Shown: positions 33,501 through 41,815 of the stretch, piece after piece
Numbering within the stretch: position 1 is the stretch's first letter
Layout of the letters: every line of letters starts with the position of its first letter
Assembly (NCBI RefSeq): GCF_900167055.1
Contig: NZ_FUXP01000004.1
Span: 171,909 to 235,908 of the forward strand
Length of the DNA: 64,000 bases
Direction of reading: 5' to 3'
Origin: Lysobacter spongiicola DSM 21749
GTDB taxonomy: Bacteria > Pseudomonadota > Gammaproteobacteria > Xanthomonadales > Xanthomonadaceae
Position numbers and translations under genes: made by a program
Notes under the pieces: model-generated
Seen by the model: only the letters and a program-made list of their open reading frames with translations
What the model was told of the DNA's origin: nothing
The model's database searches: none

Positions 33501-35174
33501 ATGTCGGCAGTGATGGCAACCCCGGACGATTCGAACGCGGTGCAGCTCACCGCGCAGGCAGCAGGGCAGGAGCATTTGCTCACGCCAGCCGCGCTGGCCT
33601 TCCTCGCCCGGCTGCACGAACGCTTCGAGCCCGTCCGCCAGGCCCGCCTCGCCGAGCGCATCACGCGGCAGGCTCGGATCGATGCCGGGGCCGAGGGCCT
33701 GCCGGGCTTCCGGGACGACACCCGCACCATCCGTGAAGGCGACTGGATGGTCGCGCCGCTACCGCAGGCGCTGCTGGACCGCCGCGTGGAGATCACCGGC
33801 CCGGTCGACCCGAAGATGGTGATCAACGCGCTGAACTCCGGCGCGAACTGCTTCATGGCCGACTTCGAGGACAGCACCTCGCCGACCTGGCCCAACCTGC
33901 TGGCCGGGCAGCAGGCGCTGCGCGACGCCGTCGCCGGCACGCTGGAGTTTACTGGGCCCAGCCCCGACGGCACCGCCCCCGGCAAGCACTACGCATTGAA
34001 GCCGTCCGGGCAGCAGGCGGTGCTGCTGGTGCGCCCGCGCGGTTGGCACCTGGACGAAAAGCACGTGCAGGTGGGCGGCGAATCGATGTCGGCGAGCCTG
34101 TTCGACGCCGGCCTGTTCGCCTTCCACAACGCCGCCGCACTCGCCGCGAAGGACCGCGGGCCGTACTTCTACCTGCCCAAGCTGGAGTCGATGGAAGAGG
34201 CGGCGCTGTGGAACCAGGTGCTCGGTCACATCGAAGGGGCGTTGGGCCTGCCGGGCGGCCAGATCAAGGTCACGGTGCTGATCGAGACCCTGCCGGCGGT
34301 GTTCGAGATGGACGAGATCCTGCACGCGCTGCGCGGCCGGATCGCCGGGCTCAACTGCGGCCGCTGGGACTACATCTTCAGCTACCTCAAGACCTTCCGT
34401 GCCGACCCGTCCAAGGTGCTGCCCGAGCGCAGCCAGGTCACCATGACCCAGCCGTTCCTGCGGACGTACTCCGAGCTGCTGATCCACACCTGCCACAAGC
34501 GCGGTGCCCACGCGATGGGCGGCATGGCCGCGCAGATCCCGATCTCCAGCGATCCGGAGGCCAACGAGGCCGCGCTGGCCAAGGTGCGCGCGGACAAGCT
34601 GCGGGAGGTCACCGCCGGGCATGACGGCACCTGGGTCGCGCACCCGGCGTTGATCCCGCTGGCCCGCAAGGTCTTCGACGAGCGCATGCCGACCCCGCAC
34701 CAACACCACGTGCTGCGCGAGGACATGGCTGCCTTCACCGAGCAGCAACTGCGCGACCAGCTGCTGGCCGTGCCGGTCGGCACCATCACCCGCGCCGGCT
34801 TCGACAACAACGTCGAGGTCTGCGTGCGCTACCTGGCCGCGTGGCTGGACGGAAACGGCTGCGTGCCGATCCATTGGTTGATGGAGGATGCCGCCACCGC
34901 CGAGATCGCCCGCGCGCAGCTGTGGCAGTGGATGCGCCATGGCCAGGCCGTTGATGGCGATGGTGAGCCGCGCCTGCACCTCGACGACGGCACGCCGATC
35001 GACTGGACCCTGCTGGAGCGTTCGCTGATCGGCCTGCCTGCACGCCTGGGCGACCGCGCCGCGTTGCCCGGCGGCAGCCGCATCAACGAAGCCATCGGAA
35101 TGCTCGACCGCCTCACCCACGCCGACGTGCTGGAGGACTTCCTGACCCTGCCGGCCTACCAGCGGCTCGACTGA
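33501..35174 (+). CDS. aceB: Malate synthase A
   Basis: A 557-residue malate synthase A, which condenses glyoxylate and acetyl-CoA to malate in the cytoplasm. Recognisable blocks are MVINALNSGANCFMADFEDS, VLLVRPRGWHLDEKHV, the signature KVTVLIETLPAVFEMDEIL, GLNCGRWDYIFSYLK and RGAHAMGGMAAQIP. The ATG at 33501 has an AGGAG ribosome-binding site eight bases upstream; an earlier in-frame ATG at 33444 lies close to the operator and is unlikely. It precedes isocitrate lyase on the same strand, with a REPIN in between, and is divergent from a LysR gene that probably controls it. Confidence 0.96.
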   Translation: MSAVMATPDDSNAVQLTAQAAGQEHLLTPAALAFLARLHERFEPVRQARLAERITRQARIDAGAEGLPGFRDDTRTIREGDWMVAPLPQALLDRRVEITGPVDPKMVINALNSGANCFMADFEDSTSPTWPNLLAGQQALRDAVAGTLEFTGPSPDGTAPGKHYALKPSGQQAVLLVRPRGWHLDEKHVQVGGESMSASLFDAGLFAFHNAAALAAKDRGPYFYLPKLESMEEAALWNQVLGHIEGALGLPGGQIKVTVLIETLPAVFEMDEILHALRGRIAGLNCGRWDYIFSYLKTFRADPSKVLPERSQVTMTQPFLRTYSELLIHTCHKRGAHAMGGMAAQIPISSDPEANEAALAKVRADKLREVTAGHDGTWVAHPALIPLARKVFDERMPTPHQHHVLREDMAAFTEQQLRDQLLAVPVGTITRAGFDNNVEVCVRYLAAWLDGNGCVPIHWLMEDAATAEIARAQLWQWMRHGQAVDGDGEPRLHLDDGTPIDWTLLERSLIGLPARLGDRAALPGGSRINEAIGMLDRLTHADVLEDFLTLPAYQRLD

Positions 35175-35195
35175 CCCGCAGCCCGTAGTGCCCTT

Positions 35196-35267
35196 GTAGG
35201 AGCGGCTTCAGCCGCGATCCCGAGCCGGGCGCGACGAACATCCGATCGCGGCTGAAGCCGCTCCTAC
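35196..35267. repeat. REPIN between aceB and aceA
   Basis: A REP at 35196-35220 (GTAGGAGCGGCTTCAGCCGCGATCC) and its inverted copy at 35244-35267. It lies in the 176-base gap between two genes of one pathway and could stabilise the upstream mRNA or reduce read-through into aceA. Confidence 0.85.
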
Positions 35268-35350
35268 AAAAGCCCCAACGAAAGAAGCCCCAGCCCCGTC
35301 GCCCCACCAGAAGCCCCAGACCCCGCCATCGCCACCCAAGGAGCCACACC

Positions 35351-36649
35351 ATGACCACCCAGCCGACCGCCGACCAGATCCGCCATGAATGGAACACCGA
35401 CCCGCGCTGGGCCGGCGTCACCCGCCCCTACTCCGCCGAGGAAGTGGTGCGCCTGCGTGGCACCGTGCAGGTCGAGCACAGCCTCGCCCGCCTGGGCGCG
35501 ACCAAGCTGTGGAACTCCTTGAACAAGGAAGAATTCGTCAACGCGCTGGGTGCGCTGACTGGCAACCAGGCCATGCAGCAGGTCAAGGCCGGGCTGAAGG
35601 CGATCTATCTGTCGGGCTGGCAGGTCGCCGCCGATGCCAACCTCGGTGGCCAGATGTACCCGGACCAGTCGCTGTATCCGGCCGATTCGGTGCCGGCGGT
35701 GGTCAAGCGCATCAACAACACCCTGCTGCGCGCCGACCAGATCCAGCACGCGGAGGGGCAGGGTGATGTCGACTTCCTGCAGCCGATCGTGGCCGATGCC
35801 GAAGCCGGCTTCGGTGGCGTGCTCAATGCGTTCGAGCTGATGAAGGGCATGATCGAGGCAGGCGCCGCGGGCGTGCACTTCGAGGACCAGCTGGCCTCGG
35901 CCAAGAAGTGCGGCCACATGGGCGGCAAGGTGCTGGTGCCCACCCGCGAGGCGGTCGAGAAGCTGGTGGCCGCGCGCCTGGCCGCCGACGTCATGGGCGT
36001 GCCCACGATCATCGTCGCCCGCACCGACGCCGAGGCCGCCGACCTGCTGACCTCCGACATCGACGACAACGACCGTGAATTCACCACCGGCGAGCGCACC
36101 GCCGAGGGCTTCTTCAAGACCCGCAAGGGCATCGACCAGGCCATCAGCCGCGGCCTCGCCTATGCGCCCTACGCGGACCTGGTCTGGTGCGAGACCGGCA
36201 AGCCGGACCTCGAGTTCGCCCGCAGGTTCGCCGAGGCCATCCATGCCAAGTACCCGGGCAAGATGCTGGCCTACAACTGCTCGCCGAGCTTCAACTGGAA
36301 GAAGAACCTGGACGACGCCACCATCGCCGGCTTCCAGAAGGAACTGGCCAAGCTGGGCTACAAGTTCCAGTTCATCACCTTGGCCGGCTTCCACGCGCTC
36401 AACTACGGCATGTTCCACCTGGCCCACGGCTATGCCCGCCGCCAGATGAGCGCCTTCGTGGAGCTGCAGGAGGCGGAATTCGACGCCGCCGACCGCGGAT
36501 TCACCGCCGTGAAGCACCAGCGCGAGGTAGGCACCGGCTACTTCGATTCGGTCACCCAGGTCATCCAGGGCGGCAACTCCTCGACCGTCGCGCTCAAGGG
36601 CTCGACCGAGGAGGAGCAGTTCCACGGAGACCGCGCCGCGGCGGCCTGA
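35351..36649 (+). CDS. aceA: Isocitrate lyase
   Basis: A 432-residue isocitrate lyase that splits isocitrate to glyoxylate and succinate. The catalytic KKCGH motif is at 185-189 (nucleophilic Cys187), preceded by [39 protein letters not shown] and [17 protein letters not shown] are family blocks. Length matches the short bacterial form. Together with aceB it forms the glyoxylate bypass for growth on acetate or fatty acids. The gene starts 83 bases after the REPIN, with GGAG shortly before the ATG. Confidence 0.97.
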   Translation: MTTQPTADQIRHEWNTDPRWAGVTRPYSAEEVVRLRGTVQVEHSLARLGATKLWNSLNKEEFVNALGALTGNQAMQQVKAGLKAIYLSGWQVAADANLGGQMYPDQSLYPADSVPAVVKRINNTLLRADQIQHAEGQGDVDFLQPIVADAEAGFGGVLNAFELMKGMIEAGAAGVHFEDQLASAKKCGHMGGKVLVPTREAVEKLVAARLAADVMGVPTIIVARTDAEAADLLTSDIDDNDREFTTGERTAEGFFKTRKGIDQAISRGLAYAPYADLVWCETGKPDLEFARRFAEAIHAKYPGKMLAYNCSPSFNWKKNLDDATIAGFQKELAKLGYKFQFITLAGFHALNYGMFHLAHGYARRQMSAFVELQEAEFDAADRGFTAVKHQREVGTGYFDSVTQVIQGGNSSTVALKGSTEEEQFHGDRAAAA

Positions 36650-36739
36650 CAGCCCGGTTGGCCGAGACCTTCCGCGGCCCCCGTTGTTTCGTGGAGTCGG
36701 GTGCTATCCTGCCCTCTCCACGGATCCGGGGGTCGTGGG

Positions 36740-37786
36740 ATGAACGTTGATCCCGCAGTGCCCTTGGCCTGCGAACCAGCCAACCAGAATGCGGGCACGG
36801 CCTTGCAAGATCCTGAGCAGGGCGCACTGTCGGCCGACGAATACGCACTCTTCGCGTCGGTGGCCCGCGTGCGCCGCGTCTACGCCGGCGAAACGCTGTT
36901 CCACCGCGGCGACCTGGGCACCACGATGTACGTGATCGCCAAGGGCGCGATCGAGCTGGATTTCGGCGAGGACCTGATCGCCAAGTCGCTGGGGCCCTGC
37001 GAGTTCTTCGGTGAACTCGGCCTGCTGATCGGCGACCACGCCCGCAGCGCCGACGCCCGCGCGATCGACGACGGCGAGCTGCTGGAGCTCCGACACGAGG
37101 AGTTCCAGCGCCTGGTGGAGATCGATCCCACCCTGGTGTCGTACTTCCTGCGCCGCGCCATCATGCGCGTGGTGTTCAACGAGCAGAGCCTGATCCGCCG
37201 CCTGCGCCGTCGCAACCAGGACCTTCAGTCCGCCCTCGACAGCCTGCGTGCCACCACCCAGCAGCTCAGCCGCACCGAGGCGCTGGTGCGCCGCGACGAG
37301 CTCACCGGCCTGTACAACCGCCGCGGGCTGCTGCAACACCTGCGCGAGCGCCACCGCAACGGCGCGACCTCCGGGCTCGGCCTGCTGTTGATCGACTGCG
37401 ACCAGTTCAAACGCATCAACGACGAACACGGCCACCTGATCGGCGACCGCGTGCTGCAGGGCGTGGCCAACATCCTGCGCTCGGTCGCCGGCACCAACGA
37501 CATCGCCTGCCGGCTGGGCGGCGATGAGTTCTGCCTGCTGGTGAAGGCGGAGACACGCGAAGAGGTGATGCGCTACGCGGAGTTCGTCATCCACACCTCC
37601 CATGGCCTGCTGCAGATGCCGCAGCTGCCGCCGCTGATCTGCCCCATGAGCATCGGCGCCTGCCTGGTCTGCGCCGAAGGCGAGTGGAACGACTGGTACG
37701 CCCGCGCCGATACCGCCCTCTACCGCGCCAAGCGACAGGGCGGCAACCGGGTCGAATGGCAGGACAACGCGCCGATCCCGGCCTGA
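36740..37786 (+). CDS. Cyclic-nucleotide-binding GGDEF protein (diguanylate cyclase)
   Basis: A 348-residue cytoplasmic signalling protein. Residues about 30-150 form a CRP-type cyclic-nucleotide-binding domain (GETLFHRGDLGTTMYVIAKG, then a phosphate-binding FFGELGLL followed by HARSADARA). A short coiled coil (RRLRRRNQDLQSALDSLRATTQQL) links to a GGDEF domain with DELTGLYNRRGL and an intact GGDEF at 260-264. The RxxD product-inhibition site is missing (GTND instead). The layout matches XC_0249 of Xanthomonas campestris, where cGMP binding stimulates c-di-GMP synthesis and which is encoded beside a guanylate cyclase. Here too a cyclase gene follows after seven bases. A TATCCT -10-like box lies at 36705-36710. 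Orthology to XC_0249 is from memory of the family and not verified by alignment. Confidence 0.87.
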   Translation: MNVDPAVPLACEPANQNAGTALQDPEQGALSADEYALFASVARVRRVYAGETLFHRGDLGTTMYVIAKGAIELDFGEDLIAKSLGPCEFFGELGLLIGDHARSADARAIDDGELLELRHEEFQRLVEIDPTLVSYFLRRAIMRVVFNEQSLIRRLRRRNQDLQSALDSLRATTQQLSRTEALVRRDELTGLYNRRGLLQHLRERHRNGATSGLGLLLIDCDQFKRINDEHGHLIGDRVLQGVANILRSVAGTNDIACRLGGDEFCLLVKAETREEVMRYAEFVIHTSHGLLQMPQLPPLICPMSIGACLVCAEGEWNDWYARADTALYRAKRQGGNRVEWQDNAPIPA

Positions 37787-37793
37787 CACCCCT

Positions 37794-40316
37794 ATGACAG
37801 CCGCCACAGCAGCCATCGTCGCCAGCTCCGCGGAATCCGCCACCGGCGTACCGCAGTTGCGCACCATCCTGCTGACCGACCTGGTCGACTCGACCGGCTG
37901 GGTCGAGCGCCTGGGAGATGGCCCTGCTGCCGAGCTTTTCCGCGCCCACGACCGCCTCGTCCTGCAGTTGCAGGAGCGCTGGCGCGGCCGGCTGATCGAC
38001 CGCTCCGACGGCATGCTGCTGCTGTTCGAGCGCCCCATCGATGGCCTCGGGTTCGCCATCGACTACAACCGCGGCCTGCGTGAGCTGGGTGAGCCACACG
38101 GCGCCGAGCTCACCGCGCGCGCCGGCCTCCATGTCGGCGAAGTGCTCACTTGGCGCAACAGCGACGAGGCCGTGCGCGTCGGCGCCAAGCCGCTGGAGAT
38201 CGAAGGCCTCGCCAAGCCGATGGCCGCCCGCCTGATGACCATGGCGCGGCCCGGCCAGATCCTGCTCTCGGCCGTGGCGGAACCGCTGGCGCACCGCGCC
38301 GCCCGCGAACTGGGCGAACGCGGCCAGCACCTGCTGTGGAAATCGCACGGCCGCTGGCGCTTCAAGGGCGTCCCGCAGCCGCAGCAGATATTCGAGGTCG
38401 GCGAGCCCGGCATCGCCCCACTGCGCGCACCGCCCAGCAGCCCCAAGGCCTGGCGCGACATCCCGCTCTGGCGCCGGCCGGCGGCACTCGCCGCCGAGGC
38501 CGCGGTAGTCGCCGTCATCGCGGTGGGCCTGTGGTTCTTCATGCGCCCGCAACCGGCCATCGCATTCAACGAGCGTGACTGGGTGGTGCTGGCGGACCTG
38601 CGGAACCTCACCGGGGACAGCAGGTACGAAGGTACTTTGACGACTGCTCTCCGGATAAGCCTTGAACAGTCGCGCTACGTGAACGTCCTTTCAGAAGCCA
38701 GGGCGCGCGACATCATCGCCGCGACGGGGCGTACGCCTGAGGGTGTGGTGATGGATCGGACGCTAGCCTCGGAGGTTGCGATGCGGGGAGGTATCCGGGC
38801 AGTACTTCTACCGACCATTTCCGACGCCGGAGGCCCTGTTCGCGTAAGTCTCGAGGTAATCGACCCCCATACTCAGGCAACTGTCTACGCGGAGTCGGCA
38901 CAAGGGCAGGGAGCGAGTTCGGCCATAAAATCGGTCGCGGTGGTAAGCGAGGCGCTGCGCTCCCGTCTCGGAGAGGAGCTCAGGCAAATCCGTGCGAGTT
39001 CGATGCCGCTGGCGCAAGTAACCACGAGCAGCCTGGATGCCCTAAGGGCATACACGTTGGGTCAGGAAGCGTTCGCTCGCCAGCAGCTTGATGCTGCCGA
39101 GCAACATTACTCTCAAGCGCTGGAGCTGGATCCCGAGTTTGCGATGGCGGAGATTGGGCTCGGAAGGGTCGCATTCGCGAAAACGGACGTGGGCGCCGCG
39201 TTACGGCATATGGACGCGGCGTTGCGGCACTCAGAGCGTCTCTCCGAGCGCGAGCGGCTGTACGTCTCCGCGCAACTGTCGATGCTTAGGTGGGAGAAAG
39301 GCTACGTAGCCCAGTGGCGGGCGCTGGCGAAGCTGTACCCCGACTATCACGTCGCGCTTTTTAACGCCGCCCACGGGTTATATCACGCCAACCGATACCC
39401 AGAGATGCGCGAGCTTTCGGATCGCGCCTCGGTCAGCGTGGCGGTTACCCGCCCCGCGGCCCTCTACTACCGCGGGCTTGCCGAACTTCCGCTGGGACAG
39501 GTGGATGATGCGGTAACCAGTTTTTCGCAGGCATGGGCGGCGGGATTTCCCAACGGCTTTGTCGAACCTGCCATGCCCTCTGCGGTGCGAAGGGACTTCA
39601 AGAAGGCGGCGGAGATGCTTAAGGAGGTCGCCGGTCCACCGCAGGTCGCGGTAGAGAAGCGTGTGATCGACATGACGTTTGCAGCAGACGATGGGAAATG
39701 GGACCTCGCCGCGGCTAGTGCCGAAGCGATCCGGGATTCCTTTTCTCGACCCGGTGCTCCGTTCGAATGGGCTGCACGCGCCTCTGCGTTGGCGGTGGAG
39801 AGGCGACTTCTGGCTGAGCCCGAGGTCAAGGAGCGCGCGCGGGAGCTCATCAACATCGCGTCCAGCGCCCTCGAGAGTTCGCCGGGGCGGGCGAGGGAGT
39901 CAGTCGCATCTGCAGCACTTTATGCGGGCTTTGTTGCGGCGGCCGCGGGCGACGCCGAGTTGGCAGAGCGCTCGATCGAATTGGCTGCTCCGGTTGCGGA
40001 CGCCTCGCCGGCGACCGTGCTCGCCAACCTCACTGCCATTGTCCGCGCACAATCGGACATCCGTGACGGTAACTACTCCGAAGCAATTGAACAGCTCAAG
40101 CCCTTCAACGACGACGCCGCCCTGCTGCTCACCCGATTGGTGCGGGCGGAAGCGCTGGATCCCGAAGCGATCGAGGAACACGCAGCCATGACTCAAACAG
40201 AGGCATGGAGGGCCCGTGCCTACGGGGAATGGGCGGCTGAGCGCCCACCAGTACTTGAAGCCTTGCGGCCGAAGCAGTCAGTTACAGCTAGCGACAGAAA
40301 ACGATCCACGCGCTAG
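37794..40316 (+). CDS. Class III nucleotidyl cyclase with TM helix and large repeat domain (peptide-modification-system cyclase type)
   Basis: An 840-residue protein. Residues about 20-200 are a class III cyclase domain, with metal-binding aspartates D28 (TILLTDLVDST) and D71 (RSDGMLLLF). The usual VNLAARL block reads AKPMAARL, so the transition-state Asn is replaced by Pro. One transmembrane helix (about 228-249) is followed by a long C-terminal region with TPR-like helices (LDAAEQHYSQALELDPEFAMAEIGLGRV) and a TolB/FlgO-like strand region before it. The architecture matches the putative peptide modification system cyclase family and XC_0250-type guanylate cyclases. GC falls from about 75% in one counted line (38281-38340) to about 55% at 38641-38700. 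The 3' end overlaps the convergent precursor peptide gene by 29 bases. The nucleotide made cannot be read from the residues. Confidence 0.82.
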   Translation: MTAATAAIVASSAESATGVPQLRTILLTDLVDSTGWVERLGDGPAAELFRAHDRLVLQLQERWRGRLIDRSDGMLLLFERPIDGLGFAIDYNRGLRELGEPHGAELTARAGLHVGEVLTWRNSDEAVRVGAKPLEIEGLAKPMAARLMTMARPGQILLSAVAEPLAHRAARELGERGQHLLWKSHGRWRFKGVPQPQQIFEVGEPGIAPLRAPPSSPKAWRDIPLWRRPAALAAEAAVVAVIAVGLWFFMRPQPAIAFNERDWVVLADLRNLTGDSRYEGTLTTALRISLEQSRYVNVLSEARARDIIAATGRTPEGVVMDRTLASEVAMRGGIRAVLLPTISDAGGPVRVSLEVIDPHTQATVYAESAQGQGASSAIKSVAVVSEALRSRLGEELRQIRASSMPLAQVTTSSLDALRAYTLGQEAFARQQLDAAEQHYSQALELDPEFAMAEIGLGRVAFAKTDVGAALRHMDAALRHSERLSERERLYVSAQLSMLRWEKGYVAQWRALAKLYPDYHVALFNAAHGLYHANRYPEMRELSDRASVSVAVTRPAALYYRGLAELPLGQVDDAVTSFSQAWAAGFPNGFVEPAMPSAVRRDFKKAAEMLKEVAGPPQVAVEKRVIDMTFAADDGKWDLAAASAEAIRDSFSRPGAPFEWAARASALAVERRLLAEPEVKERARELINIASSALESSPGRARESVASAALYAGFVAAAAGDAELAERSIELAAPVADASPATVLANLTAIVRAQSDIRDGNYSEAIEQLKPFNDDAALLLTRLVRAEALDPEAIEEHAAMTQTEAWRARAYGEWAAERPPVLEALRPKQSVTASDRKRSTR

Positions 40317-40551
40317 TCGCTTCGATCTGCCGACTCAGCAGTTCCGCATTTTCAGCAATGGCCTGCTTCGACGGGAGCTCTACCTTAGAAGGTGCGATCT
40401 CGGGATCGATGTCGAACCCGTATTCTCCGAGTGCTGCTACCGGATCTGCTTCCACGCGGGCCCGAAATGCATCATCGGTAGCGAGGCGTTGCAACAACTT
40501 GTGAGCGTTGTTTCTGGTTGCCAAGGTGTTCCCCTGTCTGGTTTTCCCCAA
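40288..40551 (-). CDS. Putative RiPP precursor with nitrile-hydratase-like leader
   Basis: An 87-residue peptide. The N-terminal half has the NHLP/Nif11-like leader pattern: HKLLQRLATDDAFRARVEADP then VAALGEYGFDIDPE. The remainder (KVELPSKQAIAENAELLSRQ and then EATSAWIVFCR) contains the only cysteine, next to last. There is no double-glycine site. It matches what is annotated as putative modified peptide or NHLP-related RiPP peptide in Xanthomonadaceae. The start is either ATG 40551 or a TTG at 40524 with AGGGG upstream. It lies 26 bases downstream of the dehydrogenase on the same strand, and its last codons overlap the cyclase gene tail. GC is low (33 of 60 in line 40321). The mature product is unknown. 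Confidence 0.72.
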   Translation of the reverse strand: MGKTRQGNTLATRNNAHKLLQRLATDDAFRARVEADPVAALGEYGFDIDPEIAPSKVELPSKQAIAENAELLSRQIEATSAWIVFCR

Positions 40552-40577
40552 CCGTGTTTCTACGGTGAAAGTACTGG

Positions 40578-41795
40578 CTATGCAACTGGTTCACGTCCAG
40601 CGTCGGGAGAATAGGGCGATGGATGGAGATCAAGTCGATCATCCGTCGTGTCGACCAAGCCAAGCCCGTTCGCGCCAATAACCATCTCGCATAGAGGGTC
40701 TAGGCCCAGAAGGTCCAGTACATCGCCATCGTTCATGGCAGCAGTAAAGAAGACCCCCAGCGATCTTTCAGTGGCGAGCAGGTAGAAGGTTTGGCTGAGG
40801 TGGCCGGAGTCCAGGAGCACAGCTTTGTACGCCTTGGGATGACGCCGGTACTTCCAGTGGTGGCGGTCCAATCGGGCCACGTGGAAGACCAGCGTGCTCG
40901 CGTTCCCGAAATAGGTTTGGCCCGCAGTAAGTGCCGAAGCCTGCCGCCGCGCTTCTTCAGGGGTCATCGGCCGGATCAGCGCCAGCGAGTTGTCTCGGGA
41001 CTGATAGTGGTAGAAGCCTGGGGCGACGCCGGCCACGTCAACAACTAGGGGATAGGCATCAATTGGATGCAACGCGCCACCCGAGGGACTCGTGCGCTTG
41101 ACCGCGACCATTCCTGGAGCAAGCGTTTCCGTTCCTGTTGCGCCGAAAGTCCCGCCGAGCACCCGGCTGAATTCGGCCAGTGGCAACGGAGTGTCCGTCC
41201 GCAGGTGTCGCGAAGTCCGTCGTCTGGTCAGCACCTCGCCCAGCGGACCGTCGAGCGGTTGATGTACGAGCTTGAGATGGCTGCTCGCGTCACGGTGGAT
41301 ATGGAAATGGGGCGGGATGACCCCGTACGCTGCCTCCTGCGAGCGCAGGCGTTCCAGCTGCGCTAGATCGCCATGTTCCCGCGCGCCCTCCTCGCCTTCG
41401 ACCGAACGCCATCGGCTCAACGCTTCCAGTACGGCTGCTTGAGGGTGCCATCCGACAGCGTGGAGCCTGTCCTCTGCTTGCCGTAAGGCCTTGGCGGGAA
41501 TTTCATTGGAGTCGCTGCACACCAAGCCGCGAGCGGCCATGTCTTCAATGACAGAAACAGGGACAGCATGAGTCGCTGCTACTTCGGTCGCCAGATGCCA
41601 TCTGTCCGACGTCAATCCGGCGATGACGCGCAATTCGGTGTCCGGGATTCGTATTCGCTGACCGCTGATGGGACAGAGCAAACAAGCGGCAGTATCCGCA
41701 GCCAGCTCAGAACGCCCTCGCAGCAAAGCGCCAAGGTCCAGCGCGAGAACATCATCAATCTGGATCAGACATGGGTTTCGACGACGGACGCGCAT
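40578..41795 (-). CDS. SagB-like putative peptide maturation dehydrogenase
   Basis: A 405-residue flavin-dependent oxidoreductase-like protein. The C-terminal 230 residues are a SagB/ThcOx nitroreductase fold: EVLTRRRTSRHLRTDTPLPLAEF, then KRTSPSGGALHPIDAYPLVV, APGFYHYQSRDNSLAL and the C-terminal ERSLGVFFTAAMNDGDVLDLLG. SagB enzymes oxidise azolines to azoles in RiPPs, using FMN. The N-terminal 170 residues (CLLCPISGQRIRIPDTELRVI) are typical of the putative peptide maturation dehydrogenase branch and may bind the leader peptide. No YcaO cyclodehydratase is encoded near it. It starts 20 bases after comM on the same strand and leads into the precursor gene, so dehydrogenase and peptide probably share a transcript. 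Codon use is lower in GC than comM. Confidence 0.8.
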   Translation of the reverse strand: MRVRRRNPCLIQIDDVLALDLGALLRGRSELAADTAACLLCPISGQRIRIPDTELRVIAGLTSDRWHLATEVAATHAVPVSVIEDMAARGLVCSDSNEIPAKALRQAEDRLHAVGWHPQAAVLEALSRWRSVEGEEGAREHGDLAQLERLRSQEAAYGVIPPHFHIHRDASSHLKLVHQPLDGPLGEVLTRRRTSRHLRTDTPLPLAEFSRVLGGTFGATGTETLAPGMVAVKRTSPSGGALHPIDAYPLVVDVAGVAPGFYHYQSRDNSLALIRPMTPEEARRQASALTAGQTYFGNASTLVFHVARLDRHHWKYRRHPKAYKAVLLDSGHLSQTFYLLATERSLGVFFTAAMNDGDVLDLLGLDPLCEMVIGANGLGLVDTTDDRLDLHPSPYSPDAGREPVA

Positions 41796-41815
41796 AGCTC
41801 GTGATTATGCGGGTT

